NCBI GenBank assembly: GCA_949592205.1
Contig: CATIUR010000006.1
Span: forward strand, 12,293,001 to 12,357,000
Source of the DNA: Helichrysum umbraculigerum
Lineage: Eukaryota > Streptophyta > Magnoliopsida > Asterales > Asteraceae
DNA length: 64,000 nt
Direction: 5' to 3'
In this document: piece after piece, positions 23,158-33,657 of the stretch
Position numbering within the stretch: the first letter of the stretch is position 1
Layout of the letters: each line of letters starts with the position of its first letter
Made by a program: the position numbers and the translations under genes
Notes under the pieces: model-generated
The model's database searches: none
Told to the model about the DNA's origin: nothing
Seen by the model: only the letters and a program-made list of their open reading frames with translations

Positions 23158-23740
23158 ACAAGATAACCCACACTCGGGATTAGCTTATCTTGAATAAAAG
23201 TTCAACAAGTGGCCAACATAAACCACTTGAACATCGTCATATCCAACCGTATCAGGTTGATCTCACCCTGAATTATTGGCAAAGCCCACGTATGTATAGC
23301 ATTGACAGGAATGGGGGCATGCATCCCTTCTGGATCCTGGAGATAGTTGATTTGTTAAAGATTCAAGAAGAAATACCATGATCAAGGTCGTGGAAGTCCA
23401 TAATGCTTTGGATAAACAAAGAAGCTACGCTAAGCCATGAGTACAGTTTGGGAGTAACATAGCTTGGTCACAGATTAAACAAAGGATTCAGGTATGTTTA
23501 TCACTCTTTGAAGTCGTTGTGCTATTTTTCATTGAAACTCGACGGAGAACAGGTAACCGAAGCCATTATGAAGTTTGAAGTCATGCAAATGAGGTATGAA
23601 AGGGTTTATGTTTATCAAAAATTCAATCAACGGGACATGGTTACCGATGCACGGTAATATCTTGCCTCATTTATTTAATGTTTATTTTTAGAAGTTGTGT
23701 CACCATCAGGGTCCTGAAGATAACACAACTTGGGGGCAAT
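23158..23740. other. 3' internal remnant of the Tat-type element with its polypurine tract
   Basis: Resumes the host element after the nested block. No ORF resembles pol or an aORF. The tract ACTTGGGGGCAAT (about 23728-23740) directly precedes the 3' LTR and matches the ACTTCGGGGGCAA tract at 1924. Confidence 0.7.
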
Positions 23741-25120
23741 TGTTTGGGGCTAAATTTTATAGTTAGGATACAGGATCCTGAAGTCTCTAGTTACTAATGA
23801 AAATTATATCTAGGATCATGCATATGTTCAGGATAAAGCTAAGACTAAGGATCCTGAGATTCTATGTTTATATGATACATGTAATCAAGATCTTGGATAT
23901 ATCTAGGATCCTTCTTGGATCAAGGATCCCGGTTATGGATGAGTATTTAGGATCCTGAGTACTATAGAAATCTTAGACATACTCAGGATCCCACATATGT
24001 TTAGGATCTCAGATGGCCAGGATCCCGAATACGTTAAGTATCTCGGGATCAGATGTTACTAATATTTATTTGTCAGTTTATGTTCAGGATCTTGGATATT
24101 CAGGATCCCGGGTGATCAGGATCCAGGATATATTCAGGATCATGTATTACTACCTTGTTGTTCTCTTTCCTTTTGACCAGGTCATACGCGGTTTGAGGGA
24201 TGGATAACCACCTCCGAAATGCTTGGAAGGAGACTATTTCAAGGATAATTCAGCATGTGTTCCACATTTGGTCAATATGAACGTTGTAGAAGCTCAAGAT
24301 ATCTCGGAGAGGATCCCGAAGATCTCGGAGGATCCCTGATTTTTAGGAATTATTTGTTATGCAGCCTTAGTATAAATACGAGGCAAAGATGATCATTAGG
24401 CTAACTTCTGCTCACTTTTTACTCCCATTAACACTCACACTCTGCTCAAACACCTTCCACACAAACACTTAACCATTTCTCATCAAATTACTCACCCGAA
24501 TACTTAGTTGATCCTCTTTGTGCTCATAGTTTGTAATTATCCCGAGTTTACGTAATAAAATCATCAAAGGCAAGGAACGATTGTTCCTTCCCGAGGTTTT
24601 ATGCCGGTGATCAACCTTGATCAAGGGCTTTCCTCGTACATCCTTGTGTCGATCGCATTTATTTTGTATTTTCGTTGTTTAATTTGCATTCCGTTGATCC
24701 TTTGATCATATATTCTACATTATCCTGATTTTATCTTACATTTATCATAAAGATACGTATTTATCTTGTTTCTAATCATATTTTTATCGCAGTAATTGCA
24801 TTATTATTCTGTTTCAAGCATTTTTATTGATTGTGATCATATATTTTTTGCATAACTTGCATTATCCTGAAAATACTTTACATTTTACTTAAACTTTTGG
24901 AATAATCTTATTTGCAAACACTTGTTTTCACCGTTAAACACATTTTTAACAAGGATCCACGAATCCAAGGATTCAAGGCATAATTTTCATTCAAAGTTGT
25001 CATTTACTCATATAGATAATCGTGTAAAAGCGTAATTATCTTGAAAGTAATTTATAGCACCCAACCTCACTTTTCTAAGTTTGATCACTTAATTGCGTAG
25101 TGTAATTTTTGACCAAAACA
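23741..25120 (+). repeat. 3' LTR of the Tat-type element
   Basis: 1380 bp, pair of 6284-7663, ending AAAACA before the GTACC target duplication. Confidence 0.88.
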
Positions 25121-25599
25121 GTACCATATACTAATATTCACGCTACAACGTATTAACAACTATGCTGACGGAGGACTTTAAATGATTAGTCGTGAGTAAC
25201 TCATGTAGTATATGAAAAAGTTATACTTGCGTTCACATGTTAAAAACGAGCATTGTATCACACCCCTGAGTAAAACAGTAAAAAGAGGGGCCATGAAACT
25301 CACCTGAGTCTAGAGAGTTTAACTTAATAAACTTGAGTTGATTAGCCGAGTGATGGTGTCCGAAGACTTGTAACCTGAGGGTGTCCACGACACGCGATGG
25401 TTATAAACATGATTGGGTATCTTAAAAGATCACCCTTGTAGTTGTTCGTCCAACTAGAATGTCCAAATTACTATGATTTGGTTGATGTGTTTAAGTGTTT
25501 GAAAACATGTACGGCCCGTTGGTGACGGTTTGTAATAATAATTCTAAAGTATTATTAATGTGACGTTGAAGTGTTATACTTATAAAGTATTTACAACTT

Positions 25600-26115
25600 T
25601 AGGTGACGGGGGTCCGGGGGCAGCGCCTTTGGGTAGCGGGGTTCCAGGGGTGGCAACCCCTGGCGGGGTCCAAGGGGCTGGCCCCTGGCTGGGGTCGAGA
25701 TGCCAGGTCAGCTCGAAAATTTTTTATTTCTATCATATTGTTATGGTGAAAAACGCATCTGGGAGTTGAATTAGGGTAAAATCAAGTGATAAAATTTTGG
25801 GTCTCGACACTTAGTAAAAATATGTGTTTTCTAGTTTCTGTTTTGTGCGACGTTGGGTGCGACGTCGCAGGTCCTGACTGCGACGTTGAGCATGGCGTCG
25901 CTATGTGCGACTTTCGCAACATAATGCGACGTTGTGGGTGGCGTCGCTATATGCGACTTTGTTGATTCTTGCGACGTAAGGGTCGATGTCGCTATGTTCG
26001 ACGTTAGCAACTTAATGCGACGTTAGGGGTGACGTCGCTATATGAGACGTTGTGATGGGTTTTTGCGACATTGTAGCTGACGTCGCAATTGGGCCAAGCC
26101 AAATGCGACGTCGAC
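25600..26115. repeat. GC-rich hairpins and TGCGACGT/ACGTCGCA array in the solo LTR
   Basis: 25605-25705 has GC-rich inverted repeats such as AGGGGTGGCAACCCCT. From 25847 to 26110 the words TGCGACGT and GACGTCGCA recur about a dozen times, the family's counterpart of the TGCGACACA array. The array lies about 850-1110 bp from the LTR 5' end. Confidence 0.75.
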
Positions 26116-26964
26116 GAATGATCTGGTTCCGGTGGCCGGAAAATCGGCCGGACGACTTCCGTTTGGTCCAAATCTTTTACCAACCCATATTTGGACATTT
26201 TAAGTTATTATAAACAACCACAAGTCTAAAACACTTAAAATCGAAGAGTTGCGGGATTTATCGGAAACTTACAATATGTCGGATGGAAATTCCGAAAAGG
26301 TAGAAAGGTAGATCGTGAAGCGGTGATGCTTTTCTTCCAAAGGAGTGGTAAGATCCGAGTGCGTTTTATGATATTATTTTGATGATTTGTGAGATGGTGG
26401 TGATAGAGATTTTTTGAGAGAAAAAGAAGGAAAGAGAGAGAAAGAAAGAGATGAAATGAGGAGGTGAAAAGGAGGTGGAAGGGGTTTTGATGAAAGCCCC
26501 ATATTTTCAGTCTCCGCTCCGCGCTCCGTGCGGTGTTCGTTTTCCCGTTCGTTTAAACATTAAATAGTTTTATACACGTTTAATTATATGTTTTAAAATA
26601 CAAATATTTATTTGATATTACAGTTGAAATATTTCATCAAGTATTTAATATTTGAGTTATAAAATAATTCTTAACTTTATTTTTAACTGTTTGCGCGTTG
26701 TTGTACGATACGGAATAAATACGAAATATTATCAACATAATATTTTGGATATAATAATAGTGTTATTAAATAATGTTATATTATTTAATAAAATTGTTCA
26801 CCATTCGATTTGAGAAGCGTACGATTTAATCAAATCGCATTTTTGTATATATTCATCAATATAATTTCTGATACATTAATTAGCCTAACACAGAACTAAT
26901 TACATGTATTAATAGTTGATTAGGCACTAATCACTAGTCCTAATTTGACGGGTGTTACAATTTT

Positions 26965-27666
26965 GGAGTAAAATCATGAAAGTGGATAAATTGAACATAG
27001 AGTTTTGTTCTTAGTATGATATTTAGCATCTAGGAACCTTTAATTTGAATTGTAATAAGAGTTATTTAATTGAATTGTTGATTTTGTATAAAAACATTTA
27101 ACTTTAGTTAAAATATATAGTATATATTCAACTTACAACACTCTATTGTATTTATCAAACTTTCAAGTATCTCTATTGTATGTATTGAACAGTATTTTTG
27201 ATAACGGGTCACTCCTGAATTAATCTGTCATGTGTCATCAATATAACTTAACACATCATTAAAAATACCGCCATTACATACAACAGAGATATTCGAAAGT
27301 TTGATACATACAATGAAATTAAGTGTCGCAAGTTGGATACATACTATCAATTTTTAATTAAAGTTGATTACATTTAGAAATGCATATCCCATTTAATTAT
27401 AGGAATTTTAACCAAACTAATTATTAAATAATTAAATCAAATAATCAATAATTATCAATTAAATTGAGGGAGCGTCATGCGTGTAGCCGTGTATCACATC
27501 TTAAATTATCTTTTTATCATATCATAATCATAATCATCATATATAAATTATCTAATCTACGATTATAAGAATTAATTATATGCGGATAGTATTTTTTTAC
27601 ACTTCAAAAAAATATATAAAGGAATGTGATTTCAAGATTGGATTTTGATTTTCAAGTTAGATAGTA
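26965..27666. other. Intergenic with a degraded inverted-repeat element
   Basis: About 27085-27375 is an imperfect inverted repeat with CTCTATTGTATGTAT... and its complement ATACATACAAYAGAG, distantly like the element at 28909-29243. No gene. Confidence 0.45.
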
Positions 27667-27933
27667 TTCCTCCGTCCCAAAATTGTTGTCACCTGATAAA
27701 AAACACGCAGTTTAATAAAAACATAATCATTACTGCTTTCTCTTTCTTACTTTTTGCAGAATGACAGTTTTACCCTTAACTAATTAATTACGCTTTGTGA
27801 AAAATGTGTAATAATAACTTCAATTAAGGGTAATATAGTACTCACGACCAAATTTCGCTATCTATTTTTGAAAGTGGACAATTAATTTGGGACATCCGAA
27901 AATGGAAACATAGATTATAATATTGGGGCGGAG

Positions 27934-28865
27934 TAGGGGTGTTCAAATGGATGGATCGGTTCAAAACCGATCCGTATACACGAATCCAAATGGATTATGG
28001 TTTCAAAAATGTGAATCCAATCCGTCCAAAAAAATTCAAAAACCGAACAAATCCATCCGAATTATTATTTGGATGGATCGGTTTGGTTTTTGGATATCCA
28101 AACACATACATAAATATATTTAATATCTACTAAAAATATGTTAGATATTATAATAAAATATGTTAAATATAAAACTCTCATTGTCTGCAGTAAACTGGTT
28201 AATGTTGTATCGATATCGGCAATATGGTAACCGGTTACCGGGAGAACCGGTAAAATTAATTACGTGTCATTTTTTAGGCCACATGATGTGGTTGCCAAGT
28301 CATCATTTTGTAGGTTGTAACAGGTAAAAACATAGTTTGCAAAGATTGTAGCACATAAATAACCGGTTTGTTGCATACATTGAGAGTTTTAGGGGTAGGT
28401 TGCTCAACTCGGAACAAACAGGGGGGTACAATGCCGACAAAATATATTTACCCTTATACAAAATAGATGGTTCTCATTTGCACCTCCCAGTACATATACA
28501 TGTGTGTGTAATATAATAGTAAAATGCAAAACGAAACTATAAATTACCTATATATAAGTAAACAATTTTGTAAACTATAAACTACCTATTATATTTGGAT
28601 ATTTATAGAATATTAATTATTTAGTAAACTATTTTGCATATTCATCTATATATATATAATGTTTGAAAATTATATATTTATCTGTTATTTGGTTTTATTG
28701 GATAATCCGGTTTGTAATTTACAAACCAAAACCAATCCGTGATCCAAAATAATAAGTTTGGTTTTGATCCGAGCCGATCCAAAAATCCAATTATCCAAAC
28801 CATATGGTCCGATCCGAATTATCCAATTGGATAATCCGGTTTTATCCGAACTGTGAACAGCCCTA
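27934..28865. mobile_element. hAT-like non-autonomous element
   Basis: Ends TAGGGGTGTTCAAATGG and CTGTGAACAGCCCTA are imperfect terminal inverted repeats of hAT style. Subterminal regions are full of GGATAATCCGG / ATCCGAAT words in both orientations. It carries the MITE copy at 28171-28453. The target duplication is visible only as 6 bp (GCGGAG). Confidence 0.6.
28171..28453 (-). mobile_element. Mutator-type MITE, truncated copy
   Basis: Reverse-oriented match to the intact 346-bp element at 49490-49835, including the GTAACCGGTTACC palindrome and the outer end GCCGACAAAATATATTTACCC. About 60 bp of the left inverted repeat is missing. Confidence 0.75.
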
Positions 28866-28908
28866 GCGGAGGGAGTATAAGTTTGTCCCTATAATATATT
28901 TAAGATTA

Positions 28909-29243
28909 GGGTTAATTGTTTCGTTATGTATTTAACTTTACCTCTTTTACTATTGTATGCAACCAACTTTAAAACGTTCTATTGTACGTATCGAACTTTT
29001 CAAAAATGTCTATTGTATGTATTGGATGACCTTTTTGCTGACGTGGCACCGGTTATGCTGACGTGGTGTTGATTTGTCATCCTACGTGGCGCTGATGTGA
29101 CGCTGATTTGTCAGCGCCACATTCATCCAATACATACAATAGACATTTTTGAAAAGTTCGATACATACAATAGAACGTTTGAAAGTTGGTTGCATACAAT
29201 AGTAAAAGAGGTAAAGTTAAATACATAACGAAACAATTAACAC
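28909..29243. mobile_element. Mutator-type MITE with 9-bp target duplication
   Basis: Long inverted repeats of about 130 bp (outer GGGTTAATTGTTTCG and its inverse CGAAACAATTAACAC), flanked by TTAAGATTA at 28900-28908 and 29244-29252. The loop holds repeated GCTGACGTGGC words. It ends 243 bp before the start codon of P450 gene 1. Confidence 0.8.
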
Positions 29244-29404
29244 TTAAGATTATATTTTGATCAAGAGAAAGCCAATTAAAGTACAAATAGACACGTTGTC
29301 AACATTTTAATAGGCCATATAATTACTTTTTAAAAAGTGGGATTTTTTTTGGGTTTTCCCCTTATTTGTTGATTATCCAGCCCCCTCTCGTAAGTGTGAA
29401 TTGC

Positions 29405-29413
29405 TATATATAA
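29405..29413 (+). promoter_or_regulatory. TATA box of P450 gene 1
   Basis: TATATATAA, 82 bp before the ATG, inside GTGAATTGCTATATA, which is also found before gene 2. Confidence 0.65.
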
Positions 29414-29486
29414 TAGTAGTACCATGTTCTTTTAGCTTGGTTGCTGTCTTATCTTGCTTTGAAAATAATCAAATCCAGTCAATATT

Positions 29487-31936
29487 ATGGACCTCAAGAT
29501 ACTAGTTTCTTTCCTAGTATTTTTTGTTGCCTTTTTCTACTTGTTCACAAAGTTTAGAATTAGATCCGATGAGAACCTTCCTCCACAACCATGGAAGCTC
29601 CCTCTACTTGGGCACTTGCATCATCTCTTTGGAGCACTCCCACACCGAGCTCTTGGTAACTTAGCCGAAAAACTAGGACCAATCATTTGTCTGAAGCTCG
29701 GTGAAGTCTCCGTTATCGTAATCTCATCTCCTGCTTTCGCCAAAGACGTCTTGAAAACTCACGATCTCTCTTTCGCAAACCGACCAAAAATCCTCAGCGC
29801 TGAAATAGTTGGGTATAACTATAAAGATATCGTCTTTGCACCTTATGGTGAGTACTGGAGACAAATGCGTAAAATATGCATTTTGGAGCTTCTAAGTACC
29901 AAAAAAGTTAAATCTTTTCAATCTACTCGTGAAGAAGAATCCTGGAACCTCGTTGAATCTGTGGTCAAAGGGATGCAAGGATCAAACACTATCAATATCA
30001 CAAACATGATTTTCACGATGATGAATGTGATTGCAGTTAAGGGTACTGTTGGAAGTAGATTCAAGGACCAGGCAAACCTTCTTGCACTGCTTAAAAAAAT
30101 TGTGTCTTTATCCAGTGGTTTTGATGTATCTGATTTGTTTCCGTCGGTTAAAGTATTGCATCTAGTTTTGGGGTCGAGGAATAAGTTGACCAAGATACAT
30201 GGCAAAATCGATAAAATCTTCGATGAAATCATCTCCGATCATGAATACCGCCGTGCATCTGGACCGAGTGATCACAACGAAGACCTTCTTGATGTTTTAT
30301 TGAGGCTTAAAGCTGATGGTGGGCTTCAGTTTCCGTTAACTTCTGAGAACGTTAAAGCAGTCCTCTTGGTTAGTATTTTGTTTTATAGCAATTTAAAATA
30401 TCTTTTGAATATATTACAAATGACAATCGACAGAAAATAAATGTAAGTTGAGATTTTCAATACATGATTAGCATATTTACTTTTTTATTGGATTCTAGTC
30501 AAGGTCGGTGCTCGGTTTGACCGGCAAACTTGAATATATATGTGGTATTTTTTATTTTATTTTTCTAATAAAACTTTACCTAGCCCGTTTGATCCAAGAC
30601 CAACCCATCAACCTGAAACTCACTTGTCAAACCCACATGAATTGCCACCTCTTAGAATGTTTCTTTTTCCTCTGTAGAAATACGTACCTCACAAAAGATA
30701 TGTTTTTTTTCCACCTCTTAAATCGCAACTCGTTTATATGTATTTCATTACTTCAAAATCACAAAACGGCTAAAATGTTAGCCTTTACAACAACTACCAA
30801 ATTAATTACATAGCTAAGTTAAAAGACATGTAGTGATTCTAATCTTTAATTGTCAATACATATTAATTGTAAATATCAAATCTTATAGATAAACGATGAT
30901 AATACCATGTTCAGTCAAATGATACAAATGGTATTAACCAAAAAGTATCTGTCATTTACTTCTTCTTACCATTTATACTATTTCTTCCGTCCTAAAATAA
31001 GTGTCATATTTCAGTTTTTGAAGTCTTTCTTTTTCAACTTTAATCTTAAATTTTTATGTTTGTGTTATATAATACTTTATGAAAATTATACCAATAAAAT
31101 ACATTTAAAACCCAATCCATTCATATATTTTTCATAAAGTATTATATAACACAAACAAAAATATTTAAGGTCAAAGTTGAAAAAAAAAATACTTCAAAAA
31201 CTGAAACAGAATACTTATTTGGGACGGAGGGAGTATAAAATTAACTTACCTTCATTTTGGAGATGAGACTCATACCAATTCAAAAGCATCTTTTATTAAT
31301 GACCCAAAAACTCATATGAAACAGGATATGTTTGTAGCGGGCACAGATACTTCTGCAGTGACAATTGAATGTGCAATGGCGCAACTAATGAAACATCCAA
31401 ATGTAATGAAGAAAGCACAAGCAGAACTAAGGCAAGTACTTAAGGGAAAGAACAAAATTTATGAGTCAGACATTCAAGAACTTGAGTACTTCAAATTAGT
31501 GATCAAGGAAACTTTAAGGTTGCACCCTCCTCTTCCATTATTACTACCAAGAGAGTCTCGAGAGAAGCGTGAGATTGGTGGATACCATATCCCTACCAAC
31601 ACAAAAGTTATTATCAATGCCTGGAAGATAGGACGTGATCCAAATTATTGGGTTAATCCTGAAAGTTTCATGCCAGAAAGATTTAGGGAGAATTCAGTTA
31701 ACATGATGGGAACAAATTTTGAATTTCTACCGTTCGGGGCCGGAAGAAGAATGTGTCCAGGAATGTCATTGGGGTTGGCCAACGTCGAGCTTCCTCTTGC
31801 CAGGCTACTCTACCATTTTAACTGGGAACTCCCAAATGGAATAACGCCTGAAAATCTTGACATGAGTGAGGTGCTTGGAGCCACTCTTACTCGAAAACAA
31901 AGCTTGAATTTAGTCCCAAGTGTTTACAACACATAG
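29487..31936 (+). CDS. Cytochrome P450, CYP71D-like (gene 1)
   Basis: Exons 29487-30368 and 31325-31936, one phase-0 intron of 956 bp (donor TTG|GTTAGT, acceptor AACAG|GAT) at the conserved CYP71 site before the I-helix. The product is 497 aa, the family's usual length. It has an N-terminal membrane anchor (residues 3-20), a proline hinge (PPQPWKLPLLG, 32-42), the oxygen-binding motif AGTDTS (299-304), the K-helix ETLR (356-359), PERF (411-414) and the heme loop FGAGRRMCPG with Cys438 as iron ligand. It should be an ER-bound monooxygenase using electrons from P450 reductase. Many CYP71D enzymes hydroxylate terpenoids or other specialised metabolites; the substrate here is unknown. Residue 310 is Cys where gene 2 and most relatives have Trp (TIEWAM). 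No frame break. A Stowaway MITE sits in the intron. Confidence 0.92.
30978..31233. mobile_element. Stowaway MITE in the intron of P450 gene 1
   Basis: 256 bp, almost perfect long inverted repeat (AGTTTTTGAAGT words, TATATAATACTTTATGAAA in the centre), right end GGGACGGAGGGAG, flanked by TA on both sides. The intron of gene 2 lacks it. Confidence 0.85.
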
Positions 31937-32371
31937 TAAATTTCCAAATTGTATTCTCAATCTATGTATTAATCTCAATTAAGTCAAAACAGATTAATGT
32001 TCTCTGATCTTTTTCTTTTATTAACATTATGAATGTGGTTCAAAGGGAATACGTCTAATTAGGTAAAGGGAAAGAGAAGATCGAACTTTCATTCTACTCC
32101 TCCACTTTTCTCTTTTCCTTTTCATTCCCCTCACACTTTCTCCTACCTTCTTTACTTTTATACTCCCCAACACCACCACCCAAGGGCGGGACTAGAATGT
32201 TATGTGTATAGGGCAAATTTTATGATCCTCATGTTACGAATTGAGATTTATACCCAAACCAACCCAAACTTACGTTATCATGAATGCAACTTAACTAAAA
32301 CTCAATTTAGTTTAATTCAACTCTCAACATGAAAAAAAATTACGAAGGTTCATAAATTGATCAATCACAAC
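31937..32371. other. 3' flank of P450 gene 1
   Basis: Probable 3' UTR. No certain polyadenylation signal was chosen. No other feature seen. Confidence 0.4.
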
Positions 32372-32545
32372 TAGGGATGGCAACGGTCACGTGAGCCATT
32401 GGATATCCATTTGATGTATCCACTTAATGGTGAATATGGATGATATAAATGGATGAATAGTGGATCTGGATATGGATGTGGATAATTAGTGGATTGGATA
32501 TGGATGACAATTTATCGCCCATGGATTTATCCATTATCATCCGAA

Positions 32546-32576
<31 letters not shown>

Positions 32577-32583
32577 CACATAC

Positions 32584-32626
<43 letters not shown>

Positions 32627-32630
32627 TACA
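32546..32630. repeat. CATATA microsatellite
   Basis: About 14 copies of the hexamer CATATA with minor CACA changes. The ORFs over it on both strands are artefacts. Confidence 0.85.
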
Positions 32631-32954
32631 AATAAATTTACATATCCTCATACATATAAACCATAAACTTTTAAGGTGTTACTGATTATATAAAGTCGTA
32701 AATTTTAAACATGTAATGTATATTTGAGGGGGGGTTTTGTATTGTTGATTTATATAGAAAATTTAAATGCATAAATATATCATGCCGAGTCAAATTTTGC
32801 TTCCGATCATATAGTGTCATCACAATACACGATAGGTTTTTTTTGTATTACACATTTAATTTGTCAAAATATATGTTTACTTATAATTGTAGCAAATTAT
32901 GGTTTATTAACAACAATGATTACACGCTCTTGTGACTATATTTTCTTATGTTAC

Positions 32955-32957
<3 letters not shown>

Positions 32958-33019
<62 letters not shown>
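32958..33019. repeat. (TA)n microsatellite
   Basis: About 31 TA units. Confidence 0.9.
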
Positions 33020-33022
<3 letters not shown>

Positions 33023-33061
33023 GTTACAATATTTGTTGATTTCATTTCATATTAGAAATTT

Positions 33062-33657
33062 TTTTAGGGAAAATAGCCCAAAAAGGTAACGTAAGATTCA
33101 AAATTTCTCAATAAAGGGAATATGATCACTTTTCTCATCATCCAAAAAGGACCCATAGTTTTAATTTTTACCCAAAAAGGATTATTTTGTCAAAAAAGTT
33201 AAATTAAAGGTAATATCAGCGGGTCGATTTTTTATTTTTTAAAAATTAAGGTCGGTTAAAGGTGATGTGCATCATTTATAAACACTTTATACCATCAATT
33301 AAAGTTTGAAACATTCGGGGATCATGAGCAAGCCACCTAGGGTTCTAAAATTAAAGTGACAAATACGTATCCAAAAGATAGCAATTCGTGAAATTAAAGG
33401 TATCTTGTGTGTTGATGATGCAATGATGTCAACCTCTTAAACTCATAATAACTCATGCTAGTCGTTTCAAGAGTCAATTTTGAAAAAATAAAAAATCAAG
33501 CGGCTGATATTCCTTTTAATTTAAGTTTTTTGACATAATAATCCTTTTTGGGCACAAATTAAAAATATGGGTCCTTTTTGGGCGATCGAAAAAGTGATAT
33601 TCCCTTTATTGGGAAATTTTGAATCTTACATTACCTTTTTAGGCTATTTGCCTTTTT
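33062..33657. mobile_element. Inverted-repeat (probably Mutator-type) element nested in the hAT element
   Basis: Both ends carry GAAAATAGCCCAAAAAGGTAA-like sequence in inverse, with about 150 bp of terminal inverted repeat (CCAAAAAGGACCCATA... / ...GGTCCTTTTTGGGC). The target duplication is unclear in A/T runs. No ORF. Confidence 0.6.

Larger units (their letters stand above)
6284..25120 (+). mobile_element. Tat-type Ty3 LTR retrotransposon, gag-only, with a nested insertion
   Basis: Two 1380-bp LTRs (6284-7663 and 23741-25120), both TGTTTGGGG...AAAACA, flanked by the 5-bp target duplication GTACC (6279-6283 and 25121-25125). A primer-binding site lies 2 bp after the 5' LTR and a purine tract directly before the 3' LTR. 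Internal sequence is 7664-12560 plus 23158-23740, about 5.5 kb. It encodes gag but no protease, reverse transcriptase, RNase H or integrase, so mobility would need proteins from another element. By eye the LTRs differ at about a dozen sites (roughly 1%), meaning a fairly recent insertion. The block at 12561-23157 inserted later. Confidence 0.88.
5693..26959 (-). mobile_element. Solo LTR of a Tekay-type Ty3 element, split by a nested insertion
   Basis: Left piece 5693-6283 begins TGTAACACCC; right piece about 25126-26959 ends GGGTGTTACA. The two ends are inverted (TGTAACACC / GGTGTTACA) and flanked by the 5-bp direct repeat ATTTT at 5688-5692 and 26960-26964. With the insert removed the LTR is about 2.4 kb, and no internal region, PBS or second LTR is present, so it is a solo LTR from LTR-LTR recombination. 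The first 100 bp are related to the LTR at 12561 (shared GCGGAAGC, a GGGTGTTAC step and ACGACTCTA wording), so the two are sister families. Orientation minus is inferred from that homology. Confidence 0.8.
27667..28875. mobile_element. Stowaway-like MITE split by a hAT-like insertion
   Basis: Left end TTCCTCCGTCCC after TA; left piece ends GGGGCGGAG at 27933; the right piece GCGGAGGGAG resumes at 28866, followed by TA. GCGGAG is repeated at the break. Internal words (AAAACACGCAGTTTAA, GGGACATCC) match the MITE at 55236-55485, the same subfamily. Confidence 0.65.

Noticed and set aside
30369..30440. Extension of P450 gene 1 exon 1 to the stop at 30440 (and gene 2 to 46189)
   Set aside because: The extended tails diverge between the two genes right after TTG|GTTAGT, and exon 2 resumes the P450 fold, so this is intron.
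32424..32651. ORFs of Val-Tyr or Thr-Tyr repeats and Ile-Tyr repeats (also 32814 and 57394)
   Set aside because: Pure translations of CATATA and TA microsatellites.
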